In this document: positions 1 to 5,283 of the stretch, in pieces | How positions within the stretch are numbered: the stretch's first letter is position 1 | Layout: every line of letters starts with the position of its first letter | DNA from: Candidatus Moraniibacteriota bacterium | GTDB taxonomy: Bacteria; Patescibacteriota; Minisyncoccia; Moranbacterales; UBA9337 | Assembly: GCA_003510795.1 (NCBI GenBank) | Contig: DOKP01000026.1 | Span: forward strand, 13,692 to 20,386 | Length of the DNA: 6,695 nucleotides | Direction of reading: 5' to 3' | Notes under the pieces: generated by a model | Databases searched by the model: none | What the model was told of the DNA's origin: nothing | What the model saw: only the letters and a program-made list of their open reading frames with translations | Made by a program: the position numbers and the translations under genes

Positions 1-19
1 AATGTTAATATGCTAACAT
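1..19. repeat. Short intergenic repeat with inverted ends
   Basis: The window opens with AATGTTAATATG (1-12), which recurs exactly at 3749-3760 in another intergenic region; allowing one mismatch the match runs 16 bases. Here it is also part of a 6-base inverted repeat, ATGTTA (2-7) and TAACAT (14-19). The left boundary is cut by the window edge. Function is unknown. It could be the end of a dispersed repeat or an operator near the sigma factor promoter. Confidence 0.4.
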
Positions 20-25
20 GATTTA

Positions 26-56
26 ATGCAAACAATTTCGTTCTTAGGCGTATAAT
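26..56 (+). promoter_or_regulatory. Predicted ECF-type promoter of the sigma factor gene
   Basis: ATGCAAAC (26-33) is followed after exactly 15 bases by CGTATAAT (49-56). The same pair with the same spacing occurs at 1396-1426, upstream of the adaptor gene. ECF promoters typically carry an AAC-containing -35 and a CGT-containing -10; B. subtilis sigma-W uses TGAAAC-N16-CGTA. The -10 also contains a perfect TATAAT (51-56), so the housekeeping sigma factor might use it too, although no good TTGACA is present. Transcription would start near 63, leaving a leader of only about six bases before the ATG at 69. Autoregulation by the encoded sigma factor is inferred. Confidence 0.65.
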
Positions 57-68
57 ATAAGTACATTC

Positions 69-647
69 ATGAATTATCAAGAAAATAGTGCCGAGGATAA
101 AGATTTAGTATTGGCAGCTATAAAAAATCCAGATGAATTTCAAGCAATTGTAACTCGGTATTGGAGCCGGTTGTTTTGTTATATCCGCCGAATGTCATAT
201 TTTTCCCAAGAGGATATTGAAGATATTTTGCAAGAAGTTTTTATTAAAATTTACCGGTATTTGAATGATTATGATACAGAAATGACTTTTTCTACTTGGG
301 TTTATCAAATCACCAGAAATGCTACAATTGATGAAATACGAAAAAGGAAAGCTCGGCCACAAACTACATGGCTGGAAAATGAAGATTTAATAAAAGTTTT
401 AAAATCCAGTCTAAATCTAGAAAAAGAGTATGTCGATAATGAATCAATTGAAAAAATCAAAGAAATTATTACTCAAATGCCAGATAAATATAGAGAAGTT
501 TTGATTTTAAGATTTATCGAAGAAAAGAGCTATGAAGAAATTGTTGACATTGTTCAACTACCCAAAGGGACAATCGCTTCGCTGATAAATCGAGGCAAGA
601 AAATCATTATTGACGAAGCCATAAAGAAAGGAATTTTATTAAAATAA
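69..647 (+). CDS. ECF-type RNA polymerase sigma factor (sigma-70 family)
   Basis: This 192-residue protein has the two-domain layout and length usual for extracytoplasmic-function sigma factors, which direct RNA polymerase to a small set of promoters, often in response to envelope stress. Region 2 spans about residues 23-95 and includes DILQEVFIKIYRYL (52-65) and FSTWVYQITRNATIDEIRKR (74-93), the core-binding and -10 recognition helices. Region 4 spans about 128-182, with MPDKYREVLILRFIE followed by a helix-turn-helix ending in PKGTIASLINRGKK (165-178), which reads the -35. A linker lies between; regions 1 and 3 are absent. The ATG at 69 fits the family's usual N-terminus, and no other Met occurs until residue 42. 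There is no Shine-Dalgarno. The next gene begins five bases after the stop and encodes a membrane protein, the usual place for an anti-sigma factor. The regulon is inferred from the repeated promoter motif. Confidence 0.93.
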   Translation: MNYQENSAEDKDLVLAAIKNPDEFQAIVTRYWSRLFCYIRRMSYFSQEDIEDILQEVFIKIYRYLNDYDTEMTFSTWVYQITRNATIDEIRKRKARPQTTWLENEDLIKVLKSSLNLEKEYVDNESIEKIKEIITQMPDKYREVLILRFIEEKSYEEIVDIVQLPKGTIASLINRGKKIIIDEAIKKGILLK

Positions 648-652
648 ATTAT

Positions 653-1369
653 ATGAAAAAAAATCCTATTCAAAAAATTATTGAAAAAATAAAACAAGAA
701 AAAATTGTTCCAGAATCAAAGTTTTTCTTAAATTGGAAAAGTTATCTTTTTTGGTTTATTTGGTTAGTGACTTTATTTTTAGGAGCCGTATTTTTTTCTT
801 TTATTATCCTAAATTTATTAGATATTCATCCAAGCGTTATTCGCCAGCTAGGATTGGGAAGAATATTTTTTATTTTAGCCAGGACCGCTCCTTATTTGTG
901 GATAGCGTTAGCCATCTTGACCGGGGTGAGTGGATTTTTAGCAATTAAAAAAACCAAAAGAGGCTACCGCTATAGCATTCTTTTTATCACCAGTATTGGA
1001 GTTTTGATTATTTCTATGTTAGGAGCGTTTATTCATTTGGCTAAAATAAACAGACATTTAGGAGAAGGTAAAATGTTTGACAGGCCGATGTCCAGAGGAA
1101 TTGCTTTTCCTGTAGAAAAAAGATGGCAAGATCCGCAAGAGGGATTATTGGGTGGGGAAATAATTAAAATAAATGAAGAATTTTTCAATTTAAGGGGATT
1201 TAATGATGAAATATGGGAAGTTCGTTATTCAAGTGAAACAGAGTTTAAAATTAGAAGAATGGAAGAAAATATTGTGGTGGCCATTATCGGAGAAAAAATA
1301 GGTGAGCATATTTTTAAAGCTTCTTTGGTTTTGCCACCGCCTTTTGATAGAAGACCAGATAGGCGTTAA
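653..1369 (+). CDS. Three-helix membrane protein, candidate anti-sigma partner
   Basis: I do not recognise a named family for this 238-residue protein. A charged N-terminal segment (1-29) is followed by three hydrophobic helices at about 32-56, 72-97 and 108-128. A soluble C-terminal part (about 130-238) follows. Its segment from about 166 to 227 (GGEIIKINEEFFNLRG..., ...VVAIIGEKIGEHIFKASLV) reads as a small beta-barrel-like domain, reminiscent of DUF5666-type domains. With three helices the N-terminus and C-terminal domain should lie on opposite sides of the membrane. Positive residues at 99-106 between helices 2 and 3 suggest that this loop and the C-terminus orient as N-out/C-in or the reverse; the sequence does not settle it. 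The gene is almost certainly cotranscribed with the sigma factor gene five bases upstream, so a membrane anti-sigma or sensor role is likely. However, the zinc-type HxxxCxxC anti-sigma motif is absent. No Shine-Dalgarno is visible, and the ATG at 653 is the first in frame. Confidence 0.85.
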   Translation: MKKNPIQKIIEKIKQEKIVPESKFFLNWKSYLFWFIWLVTLFLGAVFFSFIILNLLDIHPSVIRQLGLGRIFFILARTAPYLWIALAILTGVSGFLAIKKTKRGYRYSILFITSIGVLIISMLGAFIHLAKINRHLGEGKMFDRPMSRGIAFPVEKRWQDPQEGLLGGEIIKINEEFFNLRGFNDEIWEVRYSSETEFKIRRMEENIVVAIIGEKIGEHIFKASLVLPPPFDRRPDRR

Positions 1370-1395
1370 GTTTAAAATTTCAAAATCCAAATGTC

Positions 1396-1426
1396 ATGCA
1401 AACTTTTTATATAGAAATCGTATTAT
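1396..1426 (+). promoter_or_regulatory. Predicted ECF-type promoter of the exporter genes
   Basis: ATGCAAAC (1396-1403), a 15-base spacer and CGTATTAT (1419-1426) repeat the motif at 26-56 with one difference in 16 positions and the same spacer length. The two spacers are otherwise unlike each other, so this is not simply a duplicated stretch of DNA. Transcription would start near 1433, giving a leader of about 40 bases before the adaptor ATG at 1475. A separate TATAAT at 1452-1457 is nearer the gene but has no recognisable -35. Control by the sigma factor of this window is inferred from the shared motif. Confidence 0.62.
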
Positions 1427-1474
1427 TAATATGCATAAAAAATGTTTTAATTATAATATTTTAATTTGATAAAG

Positions 1475-2689
1475 ATGAAGAAGAAAAATATATATATTGG
1501 TTTATTAATAGGATTAATTGTTTTGGGAGGAGGATTTTATTGGTATAAAAAAAGCAATTCCAGTACGGCTAGTGTTCGCTACGTAACTCAAGCCGCTAAA
1601 AAGGGGACTCTAGAATCGACAATTATCGCCAGTGGAAGCATTGTGGTGGATTCCCAAGAAACTGTTGACCCAACTATTAGCGGAACAATTGCTGATTTGG
1701 CGGTAAAGGTTGGGGATACAGTTAAAAAGGGAGATTTTCTTTTTAGTGTTGTAAATGATGACCTAGATGCAAATGTGGCGCAGTCTAATGCTTCTTATCA
1801 ACAAGCTTTAAATAATTTAGACTCAGCTAAAAATTCAAAACTTTCAGCCGAAGCAGAATACCGAGTGGCAAAAAACAAAGATGACGACGACGATGATACT
1901 TATACCGGCAGGCAATTGGATGTTTTAAAAAATAAAATAGATTTAGCCGAGGGTTCCATAATTCAGGCCCAAAAAAGTCTGAGCGCTTCTGCATCTTCTT
2001 ATAGAAATATAGTTTCAGACGCTGGCAAAAGAAAAGTTACTTCTCCGATTGCTGGAACAATTATAGAAGTTTCGATAAAAAATGGAGATGAGTTGGGTTC
2101 TTCGTCAAACAATGCAAGTGAGTCAGCGCTTATCGTAGGTGATTTAAAAACTTTAAAAGCTGAAATTCCTGTTAATGAAGTAGATATTGCCAAAGTAGCA
2201 GTCGAGCAAAAAGTTTCTATCACACTGGATGCCCTGGCGGATACAAATTTTACCGGAGAAGTAGAAAAAATAGATTCAATCGGTACAGCTACATCAGGCG
2301 TAGTGAGTTATGGTGTAACTGTGAAATTCGATCAATTGGATGATCGTATCAAACCTGCAATGAGCGTCTCGTCTATTATTTCAGTTAATAAAAAAGAAAA
2401 TGTAATAATGATTCCCAGCGGTGCCATTAAAAATGGACAGCGAGGAGATTATATAGAAGTGCTAGAACAAGGCGTGCCCAGAAAAGTTAATGTGACAGTA
2501 GGAAATACTAACGATGTTAACACTGAAATAGTAAGTGGAATTACCGAGGGTCAAGAAGTTGTTACCAAAACAATAGCTACCACTGGTAGCCAAACAGCTG
2601 CTAGCAGCACTTCGAGCACTAGCAATAAAAGTAGCAGTTCTTCAATAAGAATTCCCGGTATAAGTGGTGGCGGTGGTCCGCGGGACTAA
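1475..2689 (+). CDS. HlyD/MacA-family membrane-fusion adaptor of an ABC exporter
   Basis: This 404-residue adaptor would link the ATPase and permease encoded downstream to the extracytoplasmic side. An N-terminal anchor helix (about 6-24) lacks a lipobox cysteine. The first half of the biotinyl-lipoyl-like domain is at about 65-95 (VKVGDTVKKGDFLFSV). A helical stretch of about 98-182 follows, then the second lipoyl half at 188-208 (VTSPIAGTIIEVSIKNGDEL). Beta-barrel and membrane-proximal domains run from about 222 to 366 (IPVNEVDIAKV, PSGAI). The tail (369-404) is Ser/Thr-rich and ends in glycines, so it is low-complexity. Six aspartates in a row (136-141) interrupt the helical region. A TTG at 1466 would add three residues, but the ATG at 1475 gives the standard lysine-rich start to the anchor. 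In a single-membrane cell it would act like B. subtilis YknX; no outer-membrane channel is encoded nearby. It carries its own predicted ECF promoter. Confidence 0.9.
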   Translation: MKKKNIYIGLLIGLIVLGGGFYWYKKSNSSTASVRYVTQAAKKGTLESTIIASGSIVVDSQETVDPTISGTIADLAVKVGDTVKKGDFLFSVVNDDLDANVAQSNASYQQALNNLDSAKNSKLSAEAEYRVAKNKDDDDDDTYTGRQLDVLKNKIDLAEGSIIQAQKSLSASASSYRNIVSDAGKRKVTSPIAGTIIEVSIKNGDELGSSSNNASESALIVGDLKTLKAEIPVNEVDIAKVAVEQKVSITLDALADTNFTGEVEKIDSIGTATSGVVSYGVTVKFDQLDDRIKPAMSVSSIISVNKKENVIMIPSGAIKNGQRGDYIEVLEQGVPRKVNVTVGNTNDVNTEIVSGITEGQEVVTKTIATTGSQTAASSTSSTSNKSSSSSIRIPGISGGGGPRD

Positions 2690-2749
2690 GTAATGAATAT
2701 TAAATAAAGATAGGATTTGCGTTTTTAAATATTATTTTTTGTTTTATAC

Positions 2750-2824
2750 GTTTCTAAAAAATATCATTTTTTCTCGCCTTTCGCAGTAGCACGGCAGTTC
2801 AAAAAAATAATATTTTTTAGAAAC
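2750..2824. repeat. AT-rich inverted repeat with GC-rich loop
   Basis: Two 23-base arms (2750-2772 and 2802-2824) are inverted copies with one mismatch; they begin GTTTCTAAAAAATAT and end ATATTTTTTAGAAAC. The loop (2773-2801) is markedly richer in G and C. It contains TTCGCAGTAGC (2780-2790), which occurs inverted in the GC module of the palindromic elements at 3601-3611 and 5088-5098. A partial extra copy of the arm lies just upstream (2721-2740). No T-run follows the right arm, so it is a poor candidate for an intrinsic terminator. It fills most of the 179-base gap between adaptor and ATPase and looks like a small non-autonomous repeat element. A smaller inverted pair, TTAAGA (2839-2844) and TCTTAA (2852-2857), lies just before the ATPase start. 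Confidence 0.7.
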
Positions 2825-2868
2825 TGGAGTTGCATAGCTTAAGAGCGTAAGTCTTAAAAAATATAATT

Positions 2869-3552
2869 ATGATTGAATGCAAAAATATCCAAAAAATATA
2901 TGTTAATGGGGATGTGGAGACTAAAGCGCTCAAAGGAATTTCTTTTAAAATTAATAAGGGCGAATTTGTTTCTATTATTGGTCCAAGTGGAAGTGGAAAG
3001 TCAACTTTGATGCATATCTTGGGAGCTTTAGATTCGCCGACCGACGGAACATATTTTTTAGATGGGGCGGAAGTTTCTAAGTTAGATGATGACGAGCTTT
3101 CTGATTTACGAAGAAACAAGATAGGTTTTGTTTTTCAATCCTTTAACCTTTTGCCTAGAACGAGCGTGATGAGAAATGTGATGATGCCTCTTATTTACTC
3201 AGGAATAGATAGAACTAAAAGAGAAGAAAAGGCTCGGGAATGTTTGAGATATGCAGGAATGGATGAGGATAAGTTTTGTAATCTTTCTAATCAGCTTTCG
3301 GGCGGTCAAATGCAAAGAGTAGCTATCGCTAGAGCGCTTATTAATGATCCAGCTATAATTTTAGCGGATGAGCCGACGGGAAATTTGGATACGAAGACTA
3401 GTCATTTGGTAATGAATGCGCTTAAAGAATTAAATGATAAGGGGCATACGGTTGTTTTAATTACGCATGAAATGGAAGTGGCTCAATATGCTAATCGTAT
3501 TATTACGATTAGAGATGGAGAGATTGAATCGGATGTGGGAAATAAGTCTTAA
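2869..3552 (+). CDS. ABC transporter ATP-binding protein, MacB/LolD/YknY type
   Basis: This 227-residue protein is a complete nucleotide-binding subunit of the usual length for stand-alone MacB-like ATPases. It hydrolyses ATP on the cytoplasmic face to drive the permease encoded downstream. Walker A is GPSGSGKST (38-46), the Q-loop glutamine is 90, the signature LSGGQ is 143-147, Walker B is IILADEP with catalytic Glu168, the D-loop is GNLD (171-174) and the switch histidine is His200. FNLLPRTSVMRNVMMPL (92-108) matches the segment typical of the LolD/MacB/FtsE branch. The N-terminus MIECKNIQKIYVNGDVETKALKGISF fits this family exactly, so the ATG at 2869 is secure although no Shine-Dalgarno precedes it. 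The TATAAT at 2862-2867 abuts the start codon and is too close to be its -10. The gene is probably transcribed from upstream of the adaptor. Confidence 0.96.
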   Translation: MIECKNIQKIYVNGDVETKALKGISFKINKGEFVSIIGPSGSGKSTLMHILGALDSPTDGTYFLDGAEVSKLDDDELSDLRRNKIGFVFQSFNLLPRTSVMRNVMMPLIYSGIDRTKREEKARECLRYAGMDEDKFCNLSNQLSGGQMQRVAIARALINDPAIILADEPTGNLDTKTSHLVMNALKELNDKGHTVVLITHEMEVAQYANRIITIRDGEIESDVGNKS

Positions 3553-3553
3553 A

Positions 3554-3571
3554 TGTTGAAAATGTTCTAGA
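3554..3571 (+). repeat. Two 9-base tandem units beside palindromic element 1
   Basis: TGTTGAAAA (3554-3562) and TGTTCTAGA (3563-3571) begin one base after the ATPase stop codon and run to within four bases of the palindromic element. The same units, four in a row, precede the second element at 5023-5058. From 3553 to 3618 the sequence matches 5040-5105 at 64 of 66 positions, so array and element moved or duplicated together. Confidence 0.6.
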
Positions 3572-3575
3572 TGTA

Positions 3576-3720
3576 TGTCATTTCGACTCGCCTCGCTAAA
3601 GCTACTGCGAAGCGGGCCAAGTAAATTTATGTACTCATGAATTTATGCGTGGAGAAATCTTAATTATATATAAAATTTATTAGATCTCTCGACTCCACTA
3701 TCGTTTCGCTCGAGATGACA
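3576..3720. repeat. Palindromic intergenic element, copy 1
   Basis: Outer inverted ends TGTCATTTCGA (3576-3586) and TCGAGATGACA (3710-3720) match at 10 of 11 positions. Inner ends GAGAAATCT (3652-3660) and AGATCTCTC (3682-3690) match at 8 of 9. The left arm carries a GC-rich module (3589-3618, itself able to fold) and then an AT hairpin: stem 3621-3631 with 3636-3646 around the loop TACT. The right arm is shorter and lacks both. There is no coding capacity and no clear target-site duplication. It separates the ATPase gene from the permease gene. The architecture suggests a non-autonomous MITE- or REP-like element that folds into a large cruciform or RNA hairpin. Confidence 0.8.
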
Positions 3721-3748
3721 CACGAATAAATTTTTGTTCTATGGATAA

Positions 3749-3794
3749 AATGTTAATATGTTAATCCGCCTCCGACCAGTTGGCGGATGGCGGA
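3749..3794. repeat. Dispersed 12-mer followed by TCCGCC/GGCGGA palindrome
   Basis: AATGTTAATATG (3749-3760) repeats the first bases of the window. Just after it, TCCGCC (3765-3770) can pair with GGCGGA at 3782-3787, or with a second GGCGGA at 3789-3794. The GC-rich palindrome stands out against its AT-rich surroundings and runs right up to the permease gene, where it supplies part of the ribosome binding site. It may be another small repeat element. Confidence 0.5.
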
Positions 3795-3795
3795 G
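3792..3795 (+). promoter_or_regulatory. Shine-Dalgarno that decides the permease start
   Basis: GGAG (3792-3795) lies six bases before the ATG at 3802. The other in-frame ATG at 3787 has no such site and falls inside the TCCGCC/GGCGGA palindrome. This favours 3802. It is the only convincing Shine-Dalgarno among the genes here, and most of it comes from the repeat. Confidence 0.6.
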
Positions 3796-3801
3796 CTAAA
3801 T

Positions 3802-5016
3802 ATGATAAAAGATTTAATACAAGAAGTAATATGGTCGCTGATGGGCAATAAGGTTCGCTCTGGTCTTACGATTTTGGGAATTGTAATAGGAATTGCCTCA
3901 GTAATTACAATGGTGGGAATTGGCCAGGGATCAAAGAAATCTATCGAAACTCAGATAGAGTCGATCGGCTCTAATTTAATTATGATTATGCCTGGCTCGC
4001 AGAGTGTCGGTGGCGTCAGGCAAAGCTCAGGTAGCGCTCAAACCTTAACTGAGGATGATGTGTCAGCTATTAAAGATAAAGTGGATAATATTAGAGCTAT
4101 CGCTCCATCGGTAACGGGTAATTATCAAATTACAGCCAAAAATAATAATACTCGAACTCAAGTTATCGGAGCTACAACCGATTATGCAATGGTAAAAAAT
4201 GTGACATTAGATAGTGGTTTATTTTTTAGCGAAAATCAAGTAAAAAGTTCTGCTAAAGTAGCTGTGATTGGACCAGATACCAGTGAATCTCTTTTTGGCA
4301 CAGAGGCTAATCCAGTGGGTCAGACCATCCGAATTAATAATGTCATTTTTCGAGTAATCGGAGTAACCACAGCTAAAGGAGGAAGTGGTTTTAATAATCA
4401 AGATGATGTGGTTTATGTTCCAATGAAAACCTCTCAAAATTATTTAGCGGGAAATGATTATATTAGTAATATAAATATCACTGTCAACAATCAGGATGAA
4501 ATGACTCAAGCTCAAGCTGATATCCAAGAGGTGCTTTTGGAAACTCATAAAATTGCTAGTATTAATGACGCTGATTTTAGAATTATGAATCAAAATGAAA
4601 TTATTTCTACCGCCTCTAGTATTACCGGGACTATTACTATTTTACTTTCTTCAATCGCAGGCATCTCTCTTTTGGTAGGAGGAATTGGTATTATGAATAT
4701 GATGCTCACCACCGTGACCGAACGGACTCGAGAAATTGGTTTGCGAAAAGCGGTGGGGGTCAGAAAGTTTTATATCAATATGCAATTTTTAGCTGAAGCC
4801 ATAACATTAACCTTTATTGGGGGAGTGACCGGAGTGATTTTGGGATTTGTGGCTTCTTATCTGCTAACTGTTTTCTTTAGTTTATCTTCAAGTATTTCTC
4901 TTTCTTCAGTCTTACTTTCTTTTGGAGTTTCAGCTGCGGTAGGAATAGTTTTTGGTTTCTATCCGGCGCGAAGAGCGGCTAATTTAAGCCCGATAGAAGC
5001 CCTCCGCTATGAATAG
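3802..5016 (+). CDS. ABC transporter permease, MacB/FtsX (YknZ) type
   Basis: This 404-residue membrane subunit of a type VII (MacB-like) ABC exporter partners the ATPase at 2869-3552 and the adaptor at 1475-2689. Using residues from the ATG at 3802, a cytoplasmic N-terminal helix (IKDLIQEVIWSLMGNKVRS) leads into TM1 at about 22-42. A large extracytoplasmic MacB periplasmic-core-like domain spans about 43-275. TM2 is at about 278-302, TM3 at about 331-357 and TM4 at about 367-387. TERTREIGLRKAVG (306-319) after TM2 is the cytoplasmic coupling segment, and the C-terminal FYPARRAANLSPIEALRYE is the family signature. An ATG five codons upstream (3787) is possible, but the GGAG at 3792 favours 3802. 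A 249-base repeat-filled gap separates it from the ATPase gene, whereas such pairs usually abut. Whether it has its own promoter is unclear. Likely substrates are peptides or hydrophobic compounds, by analogy only. Confidence 0.93.
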   Translation: MIKDLIQEVIWSLMGNKVRSGLTILGIVIGIASVITMVGIGQGSKKSIETQIESIGSNLIMIMPGSQSVGGVRQSSGSAQTLTEDDVSAIKDKVDNIRAIAPSVTGNYQITAKNNNTRTQVIGATTDYAMVKNVTLDSGLFFSENQVKSSAKVAVIGPDTSESLFGTEANPVGQTIRINNVIFRVIGVTTAKGGSGFNNQDDVVYVPMKTSQNYLAGNDYISNINITVNNQDEMTQAQADIQEVLLETHKIASINDADFRIMNQNEIISTASSITGTITILLSSIAGISLLVGGIGIMNMMLTTVTERTREIGLRKAVGVRKFYINMQFLAEAITLTFIGGVTGVILGFVASYLLTVFFSLSSSISLSSVLLSFGVSAAVGIVFGFYPARRAANLSPIEALRYE

Positions 5017-5021
5017 CGGAG
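5002..5021 (+). other. Hairpin spanning the permease stop codon
   Basis: CTCCGCTA (5002-5009) and TAGCGGAG (5014-5021) form a perfect 8-base stem with a TGAA loop, and the TAG stop is 5014-5016. The sequence after it (CTGTTGTAATTGTT) is T-rich but has no true T-run, so termination here would be weak. It could instead protect the 3' end of the mRNA. The stronger terminator is at 5284-5311. Confidence 0.5.
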
Positions 5022-5022
5022 C

Positions 5023-5058
5023 TGTTGTAATTGTTCTAGATGTTGAAACTGTTGTAGA
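5023..5058 (+). repeat. Four 9-base tandem units beside palindromic element 2
   Basis: TGTTGTAAT, TGTTCTAGA, TGTTGAAAC and TGTTGTAGA lie end to end, directly after the permease stop hairpin and four bases before the second palindromic element. All share TGTT in the first four positions. The matching array before element 1 has two units, so the number differs between the copies, as expected for slippage or unequal exchange. Confidence 0.6.
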
Positions 5059-5062
5059 TGTA

Positions 5063-5258
5063 TGTCATTTCGACTCGCCTCGCTAAAGCTACTGCGAAGC
5101 GGGCCGGATATGTTTTTGTACTCAAAAATATAGTAGTGGAGAAATCTCAAACGTTACATTGTTTTCTTTTTATTTAATTTAATATACACAAATTAAAATA
5201 CTGAGATTTCTCCATGCATAAATTTATGAGTACATAAATTTATTTAGTCGAAATGACA
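5063..5258. repeat. Palindromic intergenic element, copy 2
   Basis: The outer inverted ends TGTCATTTCGACT (5063-5075) and AGTCGAAATGACA (5246-5258) are perfect over 13 bases, with one more pair outside. The inner ends GGAGAAATCTCA (5138-5149) and TGAGATTTCTCC (5202-5213) are perfect over 12. The left arm carries the same GC-rich module as copy 1 (5076-5105), then a hairpin with stem 5109-5118/5123-5132. The right arm lacks the GC module but has an 11-base-pair hairpin (5218-5228/5233-5243). The centre (5150-5201) is AT-rich and non-coding. The reverse complement of this right arm matches the hairpin portion of copy 1's left arm closely, so both belong to one family. Confidence 0.85.
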
Positions 5259-5283
5259 TGCTAGAGTAAAATTGATTTGAATT

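Noticed and set aside
1452..1457. TATAAT upstream of the adaptor gene as a housekeeping -10.
   Set aside because: No credible -35 lies 16-18 bases upstream, and the ECF-type motif at 1396-1426 is better supported by its twin at 26-56.
1431..1469. 12-codon upstream ORF (ATG at 1431, TGA at 1467-1469) between the predicted promoter and the adaptor gene.
   Set aside because: It has no ribosome binding site, begins at about the predicted transcription start and has an unremarkable sequence; chance ATGs are common in such AT-rich DNA.
1466..1474. TTG at 1466 as the adaptor start.
   Set aside because: It adds only Met-Ile-Lys to a normal lysine-rich anchor, and the ATG at 1475 is the simpler start.
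2862..2867. TATAAT just before the ATPase ATG as its promoter.
   Set aside because: It ends one base before the start codon, so transcription would begin inside the gene, and the protein's N-terminus requires this ATG.
3576..3720. The palindromic element as a degraded insertion sequence.
   Set aside because: No transposase remnant is readable in any frame and no clear target duplication flanks it, so only a non-autonomous repeat can be claimed.
3553..5258. The repeated palindromes as a CRISPR array.
   Set aside because: There are only two copies about 1.5 kb apart with a gene between them, no regular spacers and no cas genes.
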